Below are positions 55,394-63,676 of a DNA stretch of 64,000 nucleotides, in pieces. The DNA is taken from contig JAEOTW010000123.1 in NCBI GenBank assembly GCA_016839655.1, forward strand, positions 1-64,000, in the 5' to 3' direction. Position 1 is the first letter of the stretch, and the number at the start of each line of letters is the position of its first letter. The translations under genes and the position numbers were made by a program. Under the pieces are notes generated by a model that did not search any database, was not told the DNA's origin, and worked only from the letters and a program-made list of their open reading frames with translations. Source of the DNA: Promethearchaeota archaeon. Its GTDB lineage: Archaea > Asgardarchaeota > Lokiarchaeia > Sigynarchaeales > SOKP01.

Positions 55394-55921
55394 ATGACAC
55401 AATACGACTATACGTTTAAAATCTTAATGTTGGGAGATGCCTCCGTTGGGAAAACATCACTTACAATAAGATACATTTCAGGGTTTTTTCAGGAAGACTT
55501 AAAATTAACAATTGGGGTAGATTTCTATTCTAAAACAACATCTTTCAATGATAAAAAAGTAAAACTACAGATTTGGGATTTCGGAGGAGAAGAAAGATTT
55601 CGATTCTTACTTTCTCAGTATTGTAAAGGTGCTAATGGTGCTTTTTTCTTATACGATATTACAAATCAACTATCATTAGCTCACCTTCCTGATTGGACAC
55701 AAGTGATTAGAGAACATACCGGAGATATTCCGATAATGTTAATTGGTTCTAAAGTAGATCTTGATGAATTCAGAGTAGTTCCTAGAGAAGATGGAATATT
55801 AGCAGCAAAAAAATATAATCTAGCTTCTTTTGTGGAATTATCTTCTAAAACAGGAGCTAATGTTGAAAACACTTTTAATGTAATGACAGATATTCTTTTC
55901 CAAAGGTTTTCAAGTGAATAA
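55394..55921 (+). CDS. Rab-like small GTPase
   Basis: The 175-residue single-domain GTPase has P-loop GDASVGKT, switch I TIGVDF, G3 WDFGGEE (Gln replaced by Glu), G4 SKVD and G5 LSSKTG. Apart from the altered G3/G4 residues it is close to eukaryotic Rab proteins. It lacks a C-terminal cysteine for prenylation. It is monocistronic, upstream of the peroxiredoxin-like gene but about 100 bases away. Partners and function are unknown. Confidence 0.9.
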   Translation: MTQYDYTFKILMLGDASVGKTSLTIRYISGFFQEDLKLTIGVDFYSKTTSFNDKKVKLQIWDFGGEERFRFLLSQYCKGANGAFFLYDITNQLSLAHLPDWTQVIREHTGDIPIMLIGSKVDLDEFRVVPREDGILAAKKYNLASFVELSSKTGANVENTFNVMTDILFQRFSSE

Positions 55922-56029
55922 TAAAACCTTTTTATTTCTTGTTATTTATAGTATTATTCATTAATTAATAGTCATATGTTTAAAATACCTAAATTCATTA
56001 AATAACCATAAAATATTTTGGTAATGTGA

Positions 56030-56560
56030 ATGGGAGACTCTAACATTGAAGAACCCCCAAGACCTAAAGGATTGAACATAAACACCTTGGCGCCATTAAT
56101 TGATACTAGAGATATTTACGAGAAACCAATAAATCTAAATGATCTTCTCAAGAATTATGATGGAATATTAATAGACTTTTTCCGAGGAAATTGGTGAAGT
56201 CACTGTAAAAAGCACTTATATTTGCTAACTGATAATATCTCTGAGTTTGAAAAAAGAAATATTAAGTTAATTTCTATTGCTAGTGATAGTGTAAGACTTT
56301 TGAGTAAATTTAAAGAAGAAAATAGTTTTAGTGTTGATATCATTTCTGATAGAGGTGCTAAAATAGCGAAACTATATGATGTTTATTGGTTTGCACCTGG
56401 AGGCGGTAAAGATTATAAAATAAAACAAGCGGTTCCAAGTAAATTTTTAATCAATAAAGATGGAAAAATAGTTTGGAAATATATCGGTAAAGATAAGACA
56501 GATAGACCTTCAATTGAAATGATGACTAATATTATTGATGAATTAATTAAAAATCCCTAA
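56030..56560 (+). CDS. Probable selenocysteine-containing peroxiredoxin-like protein
   Basis: A single frame from ATG 56030 to TAA 56558-56560 encodes 176 residues of an AhpC/TSA-type (PrxL2-like) protein, interrupted only by TGA at 56195-56197 (residue 56). That codon sits in FFRGNW-TGA-SHC, where the first Cys of the redox motif is expected. Coding continues with the normal C-terminal half (LISIASDS, SDRGAKIAKLY, PSKFLINKDGKIVWKYIG). Nearby genes use TGA as an ordinary stop, so the code is not globally altered. Sec insertion is known in Lokiarchaeota, including peroxiredoxin-like proteins. An ordinary stop plus pseudogene is the alternative, but the frame is intact on both sides. Read conventionally, it would be split and miscalled. 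Confidence 0.85.
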
Positions 56561-56571
56561 GTAGAATGAAT

Positions 56572-56620
56572 TGAGTGTAAAAAAATGAGACACTCATGGA
56601 CGACCTCGTGAGGGTTTTGG
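56572..56620 (+). promoter_or_regulatory. Candidate SECIS element in the 3' untranslated region
   Basis: Just after the stop, TGAGTGT/ACACTCA (56572-56578 with 56590-56596) can pair. Alternatively a longer stem can form from 56586 to 56619 (CTCATGG with TCGTGAG, extended outward with one A-G mismatch) around an ACGACC loop. The two folds compete. Archaeal SECIS elements usually lie in the 3' UTR, so the location fits, but no consensus motif was confirmed by eye. Confidence 0.35.
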
Positions 56621-56665
56621 GATTATATTTTCCTTTTTTTTATTTTTAAACTACCATTTAGAGAC

Positions 56666-56848
56666 TTATGGGTTAAATTTTATATATCTAATAAATCGTT
56701 TGATTAATTCATTATATCTAAATCCCGTTTCATAATGATATCCACATTTAGAACAATAATGTAGGGTACAATCTGAGTAACCTTCACGATTTATAATATC
56801 GTCATTCATAAAATCTCCACATTTATTACATTTTATACTTGATAACAT
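56666..56848 (-). CDS. Small zinc-ribbon protein
   Basis: This 60-residue protein has two Cys-x2-Cys knuckles (CNKCG near residue 7 and CSKCG near 32) enclosing a short beta-rich middle, followed by an aromatic basic helix. Such ribbons bind zinc and often contact nucleic acids. The ATG has an AT-rich promoter with a TTTAAATAT-like element upstream on its strand. The gene is convergent with the peroxiredoxin-like gene. No known family was identified. Confidence 0.7.
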   Translation of the reverse strand: MLSSIKCNKCGDFMNDDIINREGYSDCTLHYCSKCGYHYETGFRYNELIKRFIRYIKFNP

Positions 56849-56955
56849 AGTTATTGTTATACGATAAGCTATATTTAAATAAATGAAGTAGGACGATTTT
56901 GTAATAAAACAAAAATAGAATTTAGAATATTTTTTTATTTGCCAAACCCAAGTTT

Positions 56956-57786
56956 CTAAACTTTGATATATTTAGCTTCCATATAAAATCCTAGAAAAAT
57001 GACACCAAATATAATTAAATCAATTATTTCCACTAGATTTATATAAGCAGTATTTTCCCCAAGTATACGTTGAAAAACCGGTCTCAATATTTGAGAAAGT
57101 AAATATGCTGCAAATCCAATCATCAATACAAAAGAATTTACCTGTGAAAGGCGCTGATTCTTATGCGAAAATGCAAAAAGCCATACAATTACCAGTAGAG
57201 AAGGAATCACTACAGCAGGTAATAAAATACTTATTGAGGGAGTATCAGAGACTATTATAACAGCAGTAGATTCAAGAACAAGAACAATTATTACTATTAT
57301 CAAACTAGTTTTATTTCTTGAAGTTTCATCTCTAAGATTCTGAAACTTATCTCTCAATGAGAGAGAAAATAATATCATTGTAATGCTCAAATATATCAAT
57401 GAAAGTACCGTAAAAATTATGATGAAGAATCGAATTTTAATTACAAGTAAATTCAACGTTTCTGTAAAGTAACTATAAGTAAAATCAAAGAACAAATCTA
57501 CCATTTTCCCAAAAGCCAATAGAAGAAAAAAGATTGCAAATAAAATGGGTAGGTCTGAAAGGAATTGTTTTTCCTGCTTAAACCATTTGTAAAACATATA
57601 AGTTGAACTCCCAAGTAAGATGAGAATTCTGACCAAAACTATAATAACCACTAAATCCATTCCTTGAATATCATTGTATGCTTGAATAATGATAGGTAGA
57701 TTCAGAAAATAAAGCATAAAAACTAACATAAACCCAATTAAAGATCCCAATGAAAACAATATTTTGTACGAACTACTTTTTTTCAT
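56956..57786 (-). CDS. Polytopic membrane protein, unknown function
   Basis: This 276-residue protein has about eight hydrophobic helices spread over its whole length, short loops and a Lys-rich start. A GAGGT ribosome-binding site about 8 bases before ATG 57786 supports the start. No transporter or enzyme motif was recognised. The overall pattern resembles sensor-like 7-8 TM membrane modules, without any soluble domain attached. Confidence 0.7.
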   Translation of the reverse strand: MKKSSSYKILFSLGSLIGFMLVFMLYFLNLPIIIQAYNDIQGMDLVVIIVLVRILILLGSSTYMFYKWFKQEKQFLSDLPILFAIFFLLLAFGKMVDLFFDFTYSYFTETLNLLVIKIRFFIIIFTVLSLIYLSITMILFSLSLRDKFQNLRDETSRNKTSLIIVIIVLVLESTAVIIVSDTPSISILLPAVVIPSLLVIVWLFAFSHKNQRLSQVNSFVLMIGFAAYLLSQILRPVFQRILGENTAYINLVEIIDLIIFGVIFLGFYMEAKYIKV

Positions 57787-58115
57787 TTAAATAAACCTCT
57801 TATTGAAATGAATTTATTCATCCAATTTTTAAAAATTATTAATATAAAGTAACCATTTTTTTTTCTATCCAATTTATGAAACCATATAGAAAAATAGCCT
57901 TGAATTAGGAAATAAGAAGATTAATTGAAGGGAAATTGGATTATCAATAAAAAATTAATTTCTCTTCGCATTTTTTAATAAAAGAAGTAAACAAAACAAC
58001 TACTGAATATTATTAAAACTAATAACATCTGTTCTATACAATTTTAAAAATAAAAAAAAAAATAAGAAGAGCTGAAAATAATAAAACCGCAAAAATTTAA
58101 ATCAAAATTTTAGAT
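57787..58115. other. Intergenic region without recognised feature
   Basis: These 329 bases are strongly AT-rich with A- and T-runs. No coding frame, RNA gene or clear repeat was found. It separates the membrane-protein gene from the downstream end of the histone gene. Confidence 0.5.
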
Positions 58116-58322
58116 TTAAATTAAACCAATAGCGATTTTCATATCTGCAGCAGTAACTTTCTTTCTACCGGAGTGTTTAGCAATATCAAGCGCGCAACCA
58201 GTTAAACTTTTAGCATATTCTTCTAAATAATCCATTAATTTATCAACTGCGGCTCGACTTACGATTTCTGCTCCAGCTTTTTTCATTAGAGCCCGTAGTG
58301 GACTCCATGCAAATGCAGCCAT
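58116..58322 (-). CDS. Archaeal histone
   Basis: This 68-residue histone-fold protein resembles HMf-type histones: a PLRALMKKAGAEIVSRAAVDKLMDYLEEYAK helix pair and the C-terminal GRKKVTAADMKIAIG, including the K-V-T-x-x-D loop that binds DNA. There is no tail. A strong GTGGAGGA ribosome-binding site (minus-strand copy at 58331-58338) points to high expression. It wraps DNA in dimers or longer stacks. It stands alone with long flanking intergenic regions. Confidence 0.96.
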   Translation of the reverse strand: MAAFAWSPLRALMKKAGAEIVSRAAVDKLMDYLEEYAKSLTGCALDIAKHSGRKKVTAADMKIAIGLI

Positions 58323-58837
58323 TTTATTTTTCCTCCACTTTATTTATAATATTTTTTTAAAATCTTTTATTAAAGAGTATCTAAATTTTAATTAGTATTT
58401 CTTATATTTAAATGTGTTGGTTGATCATCATTAATCCGATACATGTGATCACTCAAATATGGTCGACAAAAAAAATTGATGAAAAAAACTTATAAATTTT
58501 TTAATAGTCAATTCAATTGGTGTGAAATGATTAATTTTTGATTTCAGATAATAGAATTGTGTGACTATCATAGAAAACTCTAATATACTTTGGTGAAATA
58601 TATTAGCCTAACAAGTATAAGCTGTTTAGGAAATAAAAGATCAGGTATTAAATTATATATAAATTTTGTATAATATTAATTCTGACTTATCAATTACTAG
58701 ATTTATATTATACAAGATTCCAATATTTTCTAATGTTTTTATGTTAAATTAAAATTTTTAAGGAATCTTCTTATTAATTCTATTATATTTTATTTTAACC
58801 AAATTTATATTAGGATATTAAATTAACACATTTAAAA
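58323..58837. other. Intergenic region with one hairpin, no gene recognised
   Basis: This 515-base region between divergent histone and phosphoesterase genes holds no convincing frame longer than about 30 codons. One perfect 8-bp inverted repeat, CTAATATA/TATATTAG (58580-58587 and 58599-58606), has an 11-base loop and could be part of a small RNA, but nothing else supports this. Confidence 0.4.
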
Positions 58838-59908
58838 ATGATGGAATTTAAATCTAAACTTTTAATTGTTTCTGATATTCATCTAGGCTCCCTAGATTGC
58901 GAAAGGGAATTATTTCTTCAATTCTTAAATAGTATTGTGAATGGAGAACATGGTAATAATGTACAGTCACTTATTATATTGGGAGATTTTATTGATTTAT
59001 GTACAGACACTACAAAAACTCTATTGGAACGTGATAAAGTTAAAAAAATTTTAACAACTTTAATGGAAATTAAAAAGAAAGTAAATCTCATTTTAGTTCT
59101 CGGTAATCATGAAATACCTGTTACTGGGGACTACGATGAAAAATTTAAGCGCCGAAAAGAAAGATTTTTGAAGCGATTTGAAAAGAGTGATTTCAAAGAA
59201 TTATTTGATATGGAATTCTGTTGTCAATATATAATTTTAAAAAAATGGAAAAATGAGGATATGCTTTTATTATATGATGAGAGAAATCAAATTGAAGCTA
59301 ATCCTATTAATCAAGTAAAAATACAGGGATTAGATTTAGATAATGACTATGAATGTCTTATGACACATGGTTATCAGTTCGAGAGTGATGTTTATCGTTT
59401 TTTTGTAGGGCAAATCTGGAAGTCATTAATAACCAATAATAATTTTGAGGTAAAGGAGACTTTTGATTATTTCTGGAATTATATAATAAAGAAAGGAAGA
59501 AAAGTTAAACCTATCACATATGAAATGATGAAATATGAATTAGCTATGTTAAAGAATAAATCTTTAGAATTTGTAGACAATCAGTTTTTAGAATTAAGTA
59601 ATTTGGAGTTTAATTTAATTAAAGCAAATATGCGTGTAATGAAAAGATGGCATCACGCAAGTAAACCAGATTACTATTTTGATGAAATTAAGATATTTTT
59701 AGAGGATAAAGGTTATGAACTTTCAAAAATAAATCATCTCATATATGGTCATTCACACCACAATGGAATTGCTTATGGAAATATTAACAATCAGCGAATA
59801 GAAATAATGAACGATGGTGCTTGGCAACGTGTGCAACCCTCCTACGTTGAAATTTTATCAAAAGGAATGTTAAAATTATATTCTTTTCCTAATATCCACA
59901 AATCCTAA
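58838..59908 (+). CDS. Calcineurin-like metallophosphoesterase
   Basis: The 356-residue protein shows all five phosphoesterase motifs: SDIHLGS (D-x-H), LGDFID (GDxxD), LGNHE (GNHE), a His in MTHGYQFES and the final YGHSHHN (GHxH). It contains a helical insertion of about 100 residues before the last motif. Substrates of this superfamily range from phosphoproteins to nucleic acids and cyclic nucleotides, so no activity beyond phosphoester hydrolysis is assigned. It is cytoplasmic, with no signal peptide. Confidence 0.9.
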   Translation: MMEFKSKLLIVSDIHLGSLDCERELFLQFLNSIVNGEHGNNVQSLIILGDFIDLCTDTTKTLLERDKVKKILTTLMEIKKKVNLILVLGNHEIPVTGDYDEKFKRRKERFLKRFEKSDFKELFDMEFCCQYIILKKWKNEDMLLLYDERNQIEANPINQVKIQGLDLDNDYECLMTHGYQFESDVYRFFVGQIWKSLITNNNFEVKETFDYFWNYIIKKGRKVKPITYEMMKYELAMLKNKSLEFVDNQFLELSNLEFNLIKANMRVMKRWHHASKPDYYFDEIKIFLEDKGYELSKINHLIYGHSHHNGIAYGNINNQRIEIMNDGAWQRVQPSYVEILSKGMLKLYSFPNIHKS

Positions 59909-60007
59909 AAAATGTAACATTATTTTTGCTTCTCAACACTGAATTATTTTTAAATGTCCATAACCTATAAATCCCAGTTTTTATTTTTTTATAGTAAGTT
60001 TAGTTTT

Positions 60008-60017
60008 TTTAAATATA
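60008..60017 (+). promoter_or_regulatory. TATA-like element of the Rab-like GTPase gene
   Basis: TTTAAATATA is centred about 23-25 bases before the ATG at 60035, which would place the transcript start at or very near the start codon (leaderless message). Confidence 0.45.
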
Positions 60018-60034
60018 ATTTAACTTTTAACTTC

Positions 60035-60643
60035 ATGTCTAAGCAAATAAATACTATTTCTGAGACGTCTAACAAAGATAAACCAGCATACATTTTTAAA
60101 CTTACAATTTTGGGTCAAGAACGCGTTGGGAAAACATGTATTGCTAGAAGACTATGTTTCAACACTTTTGATGTTAATACAAAGGAGACTTTAGGAATCG
60201 AATTCTATACTAAAGATATACCTATTATTGTTGATGGAGAAAAAACATTCGTACGACTCAGTATATGGGATTTTGGTGGAAGAGAACAATTCAAAAAGTT
60301 ATTTCCATATTATATTAATGGTGCTAATGGAATTTTTATGGTTTTTGATCTTATAGATCTTCAAACATTATTAAGATTAGACTGGTGGTATGAGAGACTC
60401 TCAGAATATAATCACGGTCATACGCCAAGAATGTGTATTGGAGCTAAGAATGATCTAGTGAAGACTGCTGATGAGAAATCTAAAGTGGATGATTTAGTGA
60501 TTAAAAGGTTCATGGAAAGGCATGAAGAAAATGATTTTTATAAAACTTCTTCAAAAGATAATTGTAATATTGATGTTATTTTTAAAAAGCTCGTCATCAA
60601 AATACTAAAGAAAAATAGATTAGATTTTGATCAAGTACCATAA
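60035..60643 (+). CDS. Rab-like small GTPase
   Basis: This GTPase of about 202 residues has P-loop GQERVGKT, switch I LGIEF, G3 WDFGGREQF (catalytic Gln position is Arg), G4 AKND and G5 TSSKDN. The N-terminal 20 residues are a Ser/Thr/Lys-rich extension. ATG 60035 was preferred to 59954 because the preceding 27 codons are hydrophobic, lack conservation features and would contain the TATA element; the message would be leaderless. There is no prenylation motif at the C-terminus. Confidence 0.87.
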   Translation: MSKQINTISETSNKDKPAYIFKLTILGQERVGKTCIARRLCFNTFDVNTKETLGIEFYTKDIPIIVDGEKTFVRLSIWDFGGREQFKKLFPYYINGANGIFMVFDLIDLQTLLRLDWWYERLSEYNHGHTPRMCIGAKNDLVKTADEKSKVDDLVIKRFMERHEENDFYKTSSKDNCNIDVIFKKLVIKILKKNRLDFDQVP

Positions 60644-60714
60644 AGAAATTATATATTTTTATTTTTTAATGAATTTAAATTCAGAATCCGGATAATTTAA
60701 GAGGTATATTTGAA

Positions 60715-61794
60715 ATGGTTGAAGTTTTTCATAATGAAGATGGAGATCTCTCAATTTTAAAAGATAAAACGATTGGTATTATTGGATATGGAAATCAAGG
60801 GAGAGCTCAAGCTCTTAATTTGAGAGATTCAGGATTAAATGTTATCGTGGGTAATATTGAAGATCAGTACAAGAATATTGCAAAAAAAGATGATTTTTTA
60901 GTTTTTAAAATTGAAGAAGCTACTGAAAAATCAGATATTCTCTTTTTACTCCTCCCAGATGAAATATTGAATGAAATATTTAAGAGAAATATTAAACCGA
61001 ATTTAAAACTAAAATCTGCAATTGTTTTTGCTAGTGGATATAATATAGGTTTCAACTTGTTAAAACTCCCCGATAATATAGATATAATGCTGATTGCTCC
61101 CAGAATGATTGGAGTGGGTGTTAGAGAGAATTTCTTGAGGAATACAGGGTTTTTTAGTTTTATCGCTATTGAACAAGATGCTTCAGGTCAGGCTAAGCAG
61201 ATCTTACTTGCTTTAGCTAAAGGGATTGGATCATTAAAAAAAGGAGCAATAATGTTGACTTTTAAAGAAGAAGCTGAATTAGATTTATTTAACGAACAAG
61301 GATTTGGGCCTGCATTTGGAAGAGTTTTATTATCAAGTATTTACACCTTGATTGATGCGGGATATCCTCCAGAAGCAGTATTAATTGAAATGTATATGAG
61401 TAATGAAATGTCTTATACATATAAAAAAATGGCTGATGTAGGACTAGTTAAGCAAGTAGATTTTCATTCTCAGACGAGTCAATATGGTGCTATGAGTAGA
61501 GGTATAAGGTTTAGAAAACTCCCTCTTCGTGATAAAATGGAGAAGATTTTAAAAGAAATTCAAAATGGAGAATTTACTAAGGAGTGGGAGAAAAAGATTA
61601 CTAAATTAAAATTTAAAATGATTAAGTATTTTGCGACTAAACAAAAGATCAATAAACTGGAAAAACAAGTCAGAAGAAGCCTTAAGTTAAAACTATATGA
61701 TATTTATGAAGAAGAATCGCCGACAGAAGCAGAATTAGTTGAATTAAAAAACATTTCTGAAGAATTAAAACTGTTTGAACAATATTACGAATAA
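60715..61794 (+). CDS. Ketol-acid reductoisomerase-like protein lacking catalytic residues
   Basis: This 359-residue protein resembles IlvC. It has a Rossmann motif IGIIGYGNQGRAQALNLRDSG (19-39), LLLPDEI, IAIEQDASGQAKQ and the metal-binding block FKEEAELDLFNEQ with D190 and E194. Yet the usual AHGFNI is SGYNI (Ser107 in place of the His) and APKGPGH is APRMIGV (Lys to Arg130). Its C-terminal 90 residues are Lys/Glu-rich helices without a counterpart in standard enzymes. It may act on a different 2-keto acid or dehydrogenate a related substrate. Confidence 0.75.
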   Translation: MVEVFHNEDGDLSILKDKTIGIIGYGNQGRAQALNLRDSGLNVIVGNIEDQYKNIAKKDDFLVFKIEEATEKSDILFLLLPDEILNEIFKRNIKPNLKLKSAIVFASGYNIGFNLLKLPDNIDIMLIAPRMIGVGVRENFLRNTGFFSFIAIEQDASGQAKQILLALAKGIGSLKKGAIMLTFKEEAELDLFNEQGFGPAFGRVLLSSIYTLIDAGYPPEAVLIEMYMSNEMSYTYKKMADVGLVKQVDFHSQTSQYGAMSRGIRFRKLPLRDKMEKILKEIQNGEFTKEWEKKITKLKFKMIKYFATKQKINKLEKQVRRSLKLKLYDIYEEESPTEAELVELKNISEELKLFEQYYE

Positions 61795-61805
61795 TCTTTT
61801 TCAAA

Positions 61806-62759
61806 TTATATTAAAATAATAACTACGCCTAAAATAGTTAAAAGAATTCCTATAAGACCAAATCTAGATATTTTCTCCTTGTTTATAAAGTAAGTTAAAG
61901 GAAGAGCGAATAATGGACTTGCAGTTGCTATTAATGAGACTACATTTGGTCCTGCTAAGTGTACTGATTCAGTATATAGATAGGCTCCTAATGATGTTCC
62001 TATTAATGAAGCAACTAATAATAATATCCATGATTGTGCGGATACCTTTTTATAAAAACCATTATTACTCTTTTTTGTTAAAACCTTTTCTCTTAATACC
62101 ATTGAACCTAAAATCATCAACGCAAAAGGAAATCTAATTAAATTCCCAATAATAGAACTTAATTCTTCAGTAAGAATAATCTGGTCTATTTGAAGGGTTG
62201 CAAATCCAATCAAAACAGCACCAATAGCCCACCCAATAGAAGCCGTAAAACAAAATCCAATTGCTTTAATATGCTTCTTCTTTAACTGGTTTCTTTTAGA
62301 TTGGTCCAACACAGAGTTTCTATCTTGTTTTACTTTTTTTGATTTTCCTATTATTACTACTCCAAAACCAATCAAGATTAGAGATAATACTAAATTGAGT
62401 TTAAATGCTTGACCAAAAAAAATAAAAGATAATATAAAGGTAAAGAGAGGAAATGTCATTGAAATCGCGAGAGCTATCGTAGTGCCTAATTCTTTTTGAG
62501 CAATGAAATAAGCTGTGTCACCAATTACCTGACCAAATACGAAACTTAAAATTAATAAAATCCATAATTCCCAAGGAATTATAAAAATAAGATTTAATTG
62601 ATTTAAAAATAGAACAATAAAGAAAAAAGTTAGAGTACCAACTGCAGTTCGAAAAAAATTGATGAAGGTTGGACTTACTTCTTTTTCTGTCTTACGAAAA
62701 ATAACATTAGAAACAACAAATGTAAGTACTGCTGAAATTGCGACAAGTTCTCCTAGCAT
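61806..62759 (-). CDS. EamA/DMT-family transporter
   Basis: This 317-residue membrane protein is organised as two repeats of five helices (about 1-135 and 165-317), each an EamA domain. A hydrophilic Lys-rich loop (about 130-160) joins them. The GTSLGAYLYTESVHLAGPNVVSLIATASPLFALPLTYF region is typical of DMT carriers, which export amino acids, nucleosides or metabolites. The cargo is unknown. It lies 9 bases after the stop of the upstream membrane/zinc-ribbon gene on the same strand, so an operon is likely. Confidence 0.9.
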   Translation of the reverse strand: MLGELVAISAVLTFVVSNVIFRKTEKEVSPTFINFFRTAVGTLTFFFIVLFLNQLNLIFIIPWELWILLILSFVFGQVIGDTAYFIAQKELGTTIALAISMTFPLFTFILSFIFFGQAFKLNLVLSLILIGFGVVIIGKSKKVKQDRNSVLDQSKRNQLKKKHIKAIGFCFTASIGWAIGAVLIGFATLQIDQIILTEELSSIIGNLIRFPFALMILGSMVLREKVLTKKSNNGFYKKVSAQSWILLLVASLIGTSLGAYLYTESVHLAGPNVVSLIATASPLFALPLTYFINKEKISRFGLIGILLTILGVVIILI

Positions 62760-62768
62760 TGATTATAT

Positions 62769-63386
62769 TCATTTTCCCCTTGTATTTTCATTCTTCATTG
62801 TTAAATCAGTGTTACAATTATAACATAATTTTGGAATAGATTCAAACTCAATTCCACATTTAGGACAAATTACTTTTCCTGAACTAGCAATTTCATGAAA
62901 ATCTATAGTTTGTTTCTCAAATTTTAAATCTATAATTTTCTTTAATATTAAAGAAAAACCAATTGAATATAATATAATTGTCATTCCAAGAACTAAAGTC
63001 TTTATAAAAAGGTAAGGAAAATAAATATCGAAATAGGGTTGATAGTAGTTAAAGAGAAAAACATAAAAAAAGAAATTAGGAAAGAAAAATGTTATCAAAT
63101 TCATAGAGTAAACTTTTCTATAATTATTGTAAGCAATTATTGGAATTATAGATATTAACAGCCAGATTGCAAAGATAAATAATAAGTCAATCAAATCGTC
63201 ATACATAATATAGTTGACCAACCACTCAATTATACCTATTTGCACTTCAGTAGTATCAGGAGGTGGTGGAATCAGTGAAAGATTTAAATCGAATTTGTAC
63301 CCTAATAATCGAATTATTAGAAATAAAATTGATATTTGAATTATAAAAAGAATAATCCTACTTCTAATAATTTCAACTGTTTTCAT
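62769..63386 (-). CDS. Membrane protein with C-terminal zinc ribbon
   Basis: The 205-residue protein has about four hydrophobic helices (near 10-30, 62-84, 95-115 and 128-150), followed by a soluble tail with a zinc ribbon (CPKCGIEFESIPKLCYNCN, near 175-193). Function unknown. It is the upstream gene of a pair with the EamA transporter. An acidic/proline loop (PPPPDTTE) occurs between the first helices. Confidence 0.75.
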   Translation of the reverse strand: MKTVEIIRSRIILFIIQISILFLIIRLLGYKFDLNLSLIPPPPDTTEVQIGIIEWLVNYIMYDDLIDLLFIFAIWLLISIIPIIAYNNYRKVYSMNLITFFFPNFFFYVFLFNYYQPYFDIYFPYLFIKTLVLGMTIILYSIGFSLILKKIIDLKFEKQTIDFHEIASSGKVICPKCGIEFESIPKLCYNCNTDLTMKNENTRGK

Positions 63387-63644
63387 TAATATTTACTAAA
63401 TATTTCAAAAAATTAAACTCTTCTAAATAAAACCTATCTTAAACTAAGTTAATAAAAAAAAAAAATTACCTTGAAATGTATAAAGAATTCTATTTGAAAT
63501 GCCCAAAACAGTAAAATTTTTAATATTTGCTATCTTTATTAATATACAGTGGAAGACTCGTATTCTTATTTTTTAAATATGGCATATTATAACCATTATA
63601 AAGGATGTTTTCTCCCATGATTTGTACTTCTTCTTCAAATTCAA

Positions 63645-63653
63645 TTTATATAA
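63645..63653 (+). promoter_or_regulatory. TATA box of rpoA1
   Basis: TTTATATAA lies 24-32 bases upstream of the rpoA1 ATG. A GAGGT ribosome-binding site at 63663-63667 lies between it and the start. Confidence 0.5.
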
Positions 63654-63676
63654 GTATTTTTAGAGGTATTTAACTT

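Noticed and set aside
56222..56560. Separate short gene for the C-terminal half of the peroxiredoxin
   Set aside because: It starts at a TTG within continuous homology to the upstream part. The two halves form one protein if TGA 56195 is read as an amino acid.
56030..56560. Pseudogene interpretation of the peroxiredoxin
   Set aside because: The only interruption is a TGA exactly at the redox residue; both halves keep full coding quality and no frameshift is present.
58580..58606. Hairpin between histone and phosphoesterase genes as a small RNA
   Set aside because: An 8-bp AT-only stem is expected by chance in such AT-rich DNA. No promoter/terminator pair or box motifs support an RNA gene.
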